Made by a program: the position numbers and the translations under genes. Below, in pieces: positions 5,096 through 5,123 of a stretch of 5,123 nucleotides of DNA. The stretch comes from Lachnospiraceae bacterium (GTDB taxonomy: Bacteria > Bacillota > Clostridia > Lachnospirales > Lachnospiraceae), in the NCBI GenBank assembly GCA_016301965.1, contig JAEDOO010000127.1:1-5123 (forward strand), written 5' to 3'. How positions within the stretch are numbered: the first letter of the stretch is position 1; each line of letters opens with the position of its first letter. The notes beneath the pieces are model-generated. The model was given only the letters and a program-made list of their open reading frames with translations. It was not told the origin of the DNA and did no database searches.

Positions 5096-5123
5096 AAAAA
5101 AGCAAAACGGCCCACCGACGGGC
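5096..5123 (-). terminator. Rho-independent terminator of an upstream minus-strand gene, cut by the window edge
   Basis: On the minus strand GCCC pairs with GGGC (5120-5123 and 5110-5113) across a 6-base loop, and the run TTTTGCTTTTTT follows (5107 down to 5096). The bases C5108 and G5109 would extend the stem if CG lies just past the edge, which is likely but unseen. It isolates the lipoprotein gene from whatever lies to the right. Confidence 0.65.

Overview
The window looks like an ordinary chromosomal segment of a Gram-positive, low-to-medium GC Firmicute, most likely a gut clostridium of the Lachnospiraceae type. The grounds are near-consensus AGGAGG-type ribosome binding sites, sigma-A-like -10 boxes, short AT-rich spacers, a lipobox lipoprotein with a Ser/Gly-rich linker, and the family make-up of the genes. 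The taxonomic call is inference; there is no rRNA or marker gene here. I see no mobile element, CRISPR array, tRNA or rRNA.

Layout: four complete genes. (1) 35-1228, minus: a DAACS-family (GltPh-fold) sodium or proton symporter with unusual residues at the cation and substrate sites. (2) 1356-2315, minus: an NAD-dependent 2-hydroxyacid dehydrogenase of the lactate/malate dehydrogenase family, with a lactate dehydrogenase-like backbone but an Arg at the main specificity position. It lies 127 bases upstream of the symporter, with no obvious terminator between them. (3) 2667-3398, plus: a classical short-chain dehydrogenase/reductase, divergent from gene 2 across a 351-base intergenic region. 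(4) 3432-4991, minus: a large secreted lipoprotein with a DUF3298/RsiV-like middle domain, convergent with gene 3. At the right edge is a rho-independent terminator of a minus-strand gene that lies outside the window.

Regulation: the divergent region between genes 2 and 3 holds two candidate promoters whose -10 and start regions are almost the same sequence (15 of 16 bases). They sit at exactly the same distance (53 bases) from their start codons, suggesting shared control. The same region contains a perfect 13-base palindrome and a separated 9-base inverted repeat. Genes 3 and 4 converge on a compact 33-base gap with two inverted repeats, one of which includes the stop codon of gene 4.

How the genes work together: genes 2 and 1 could form an uptake-plus-oxidoreduction unit for a small organic or amino acid, and the reductase of gene 3 may be co-controlled with gene 2. 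The lipoprotein appears unrelated. I did not find a clearly new multi-gene system; the most interesting points are the altered active-site residues of the symporter and dehydrogenase and the matched divergent promoters.
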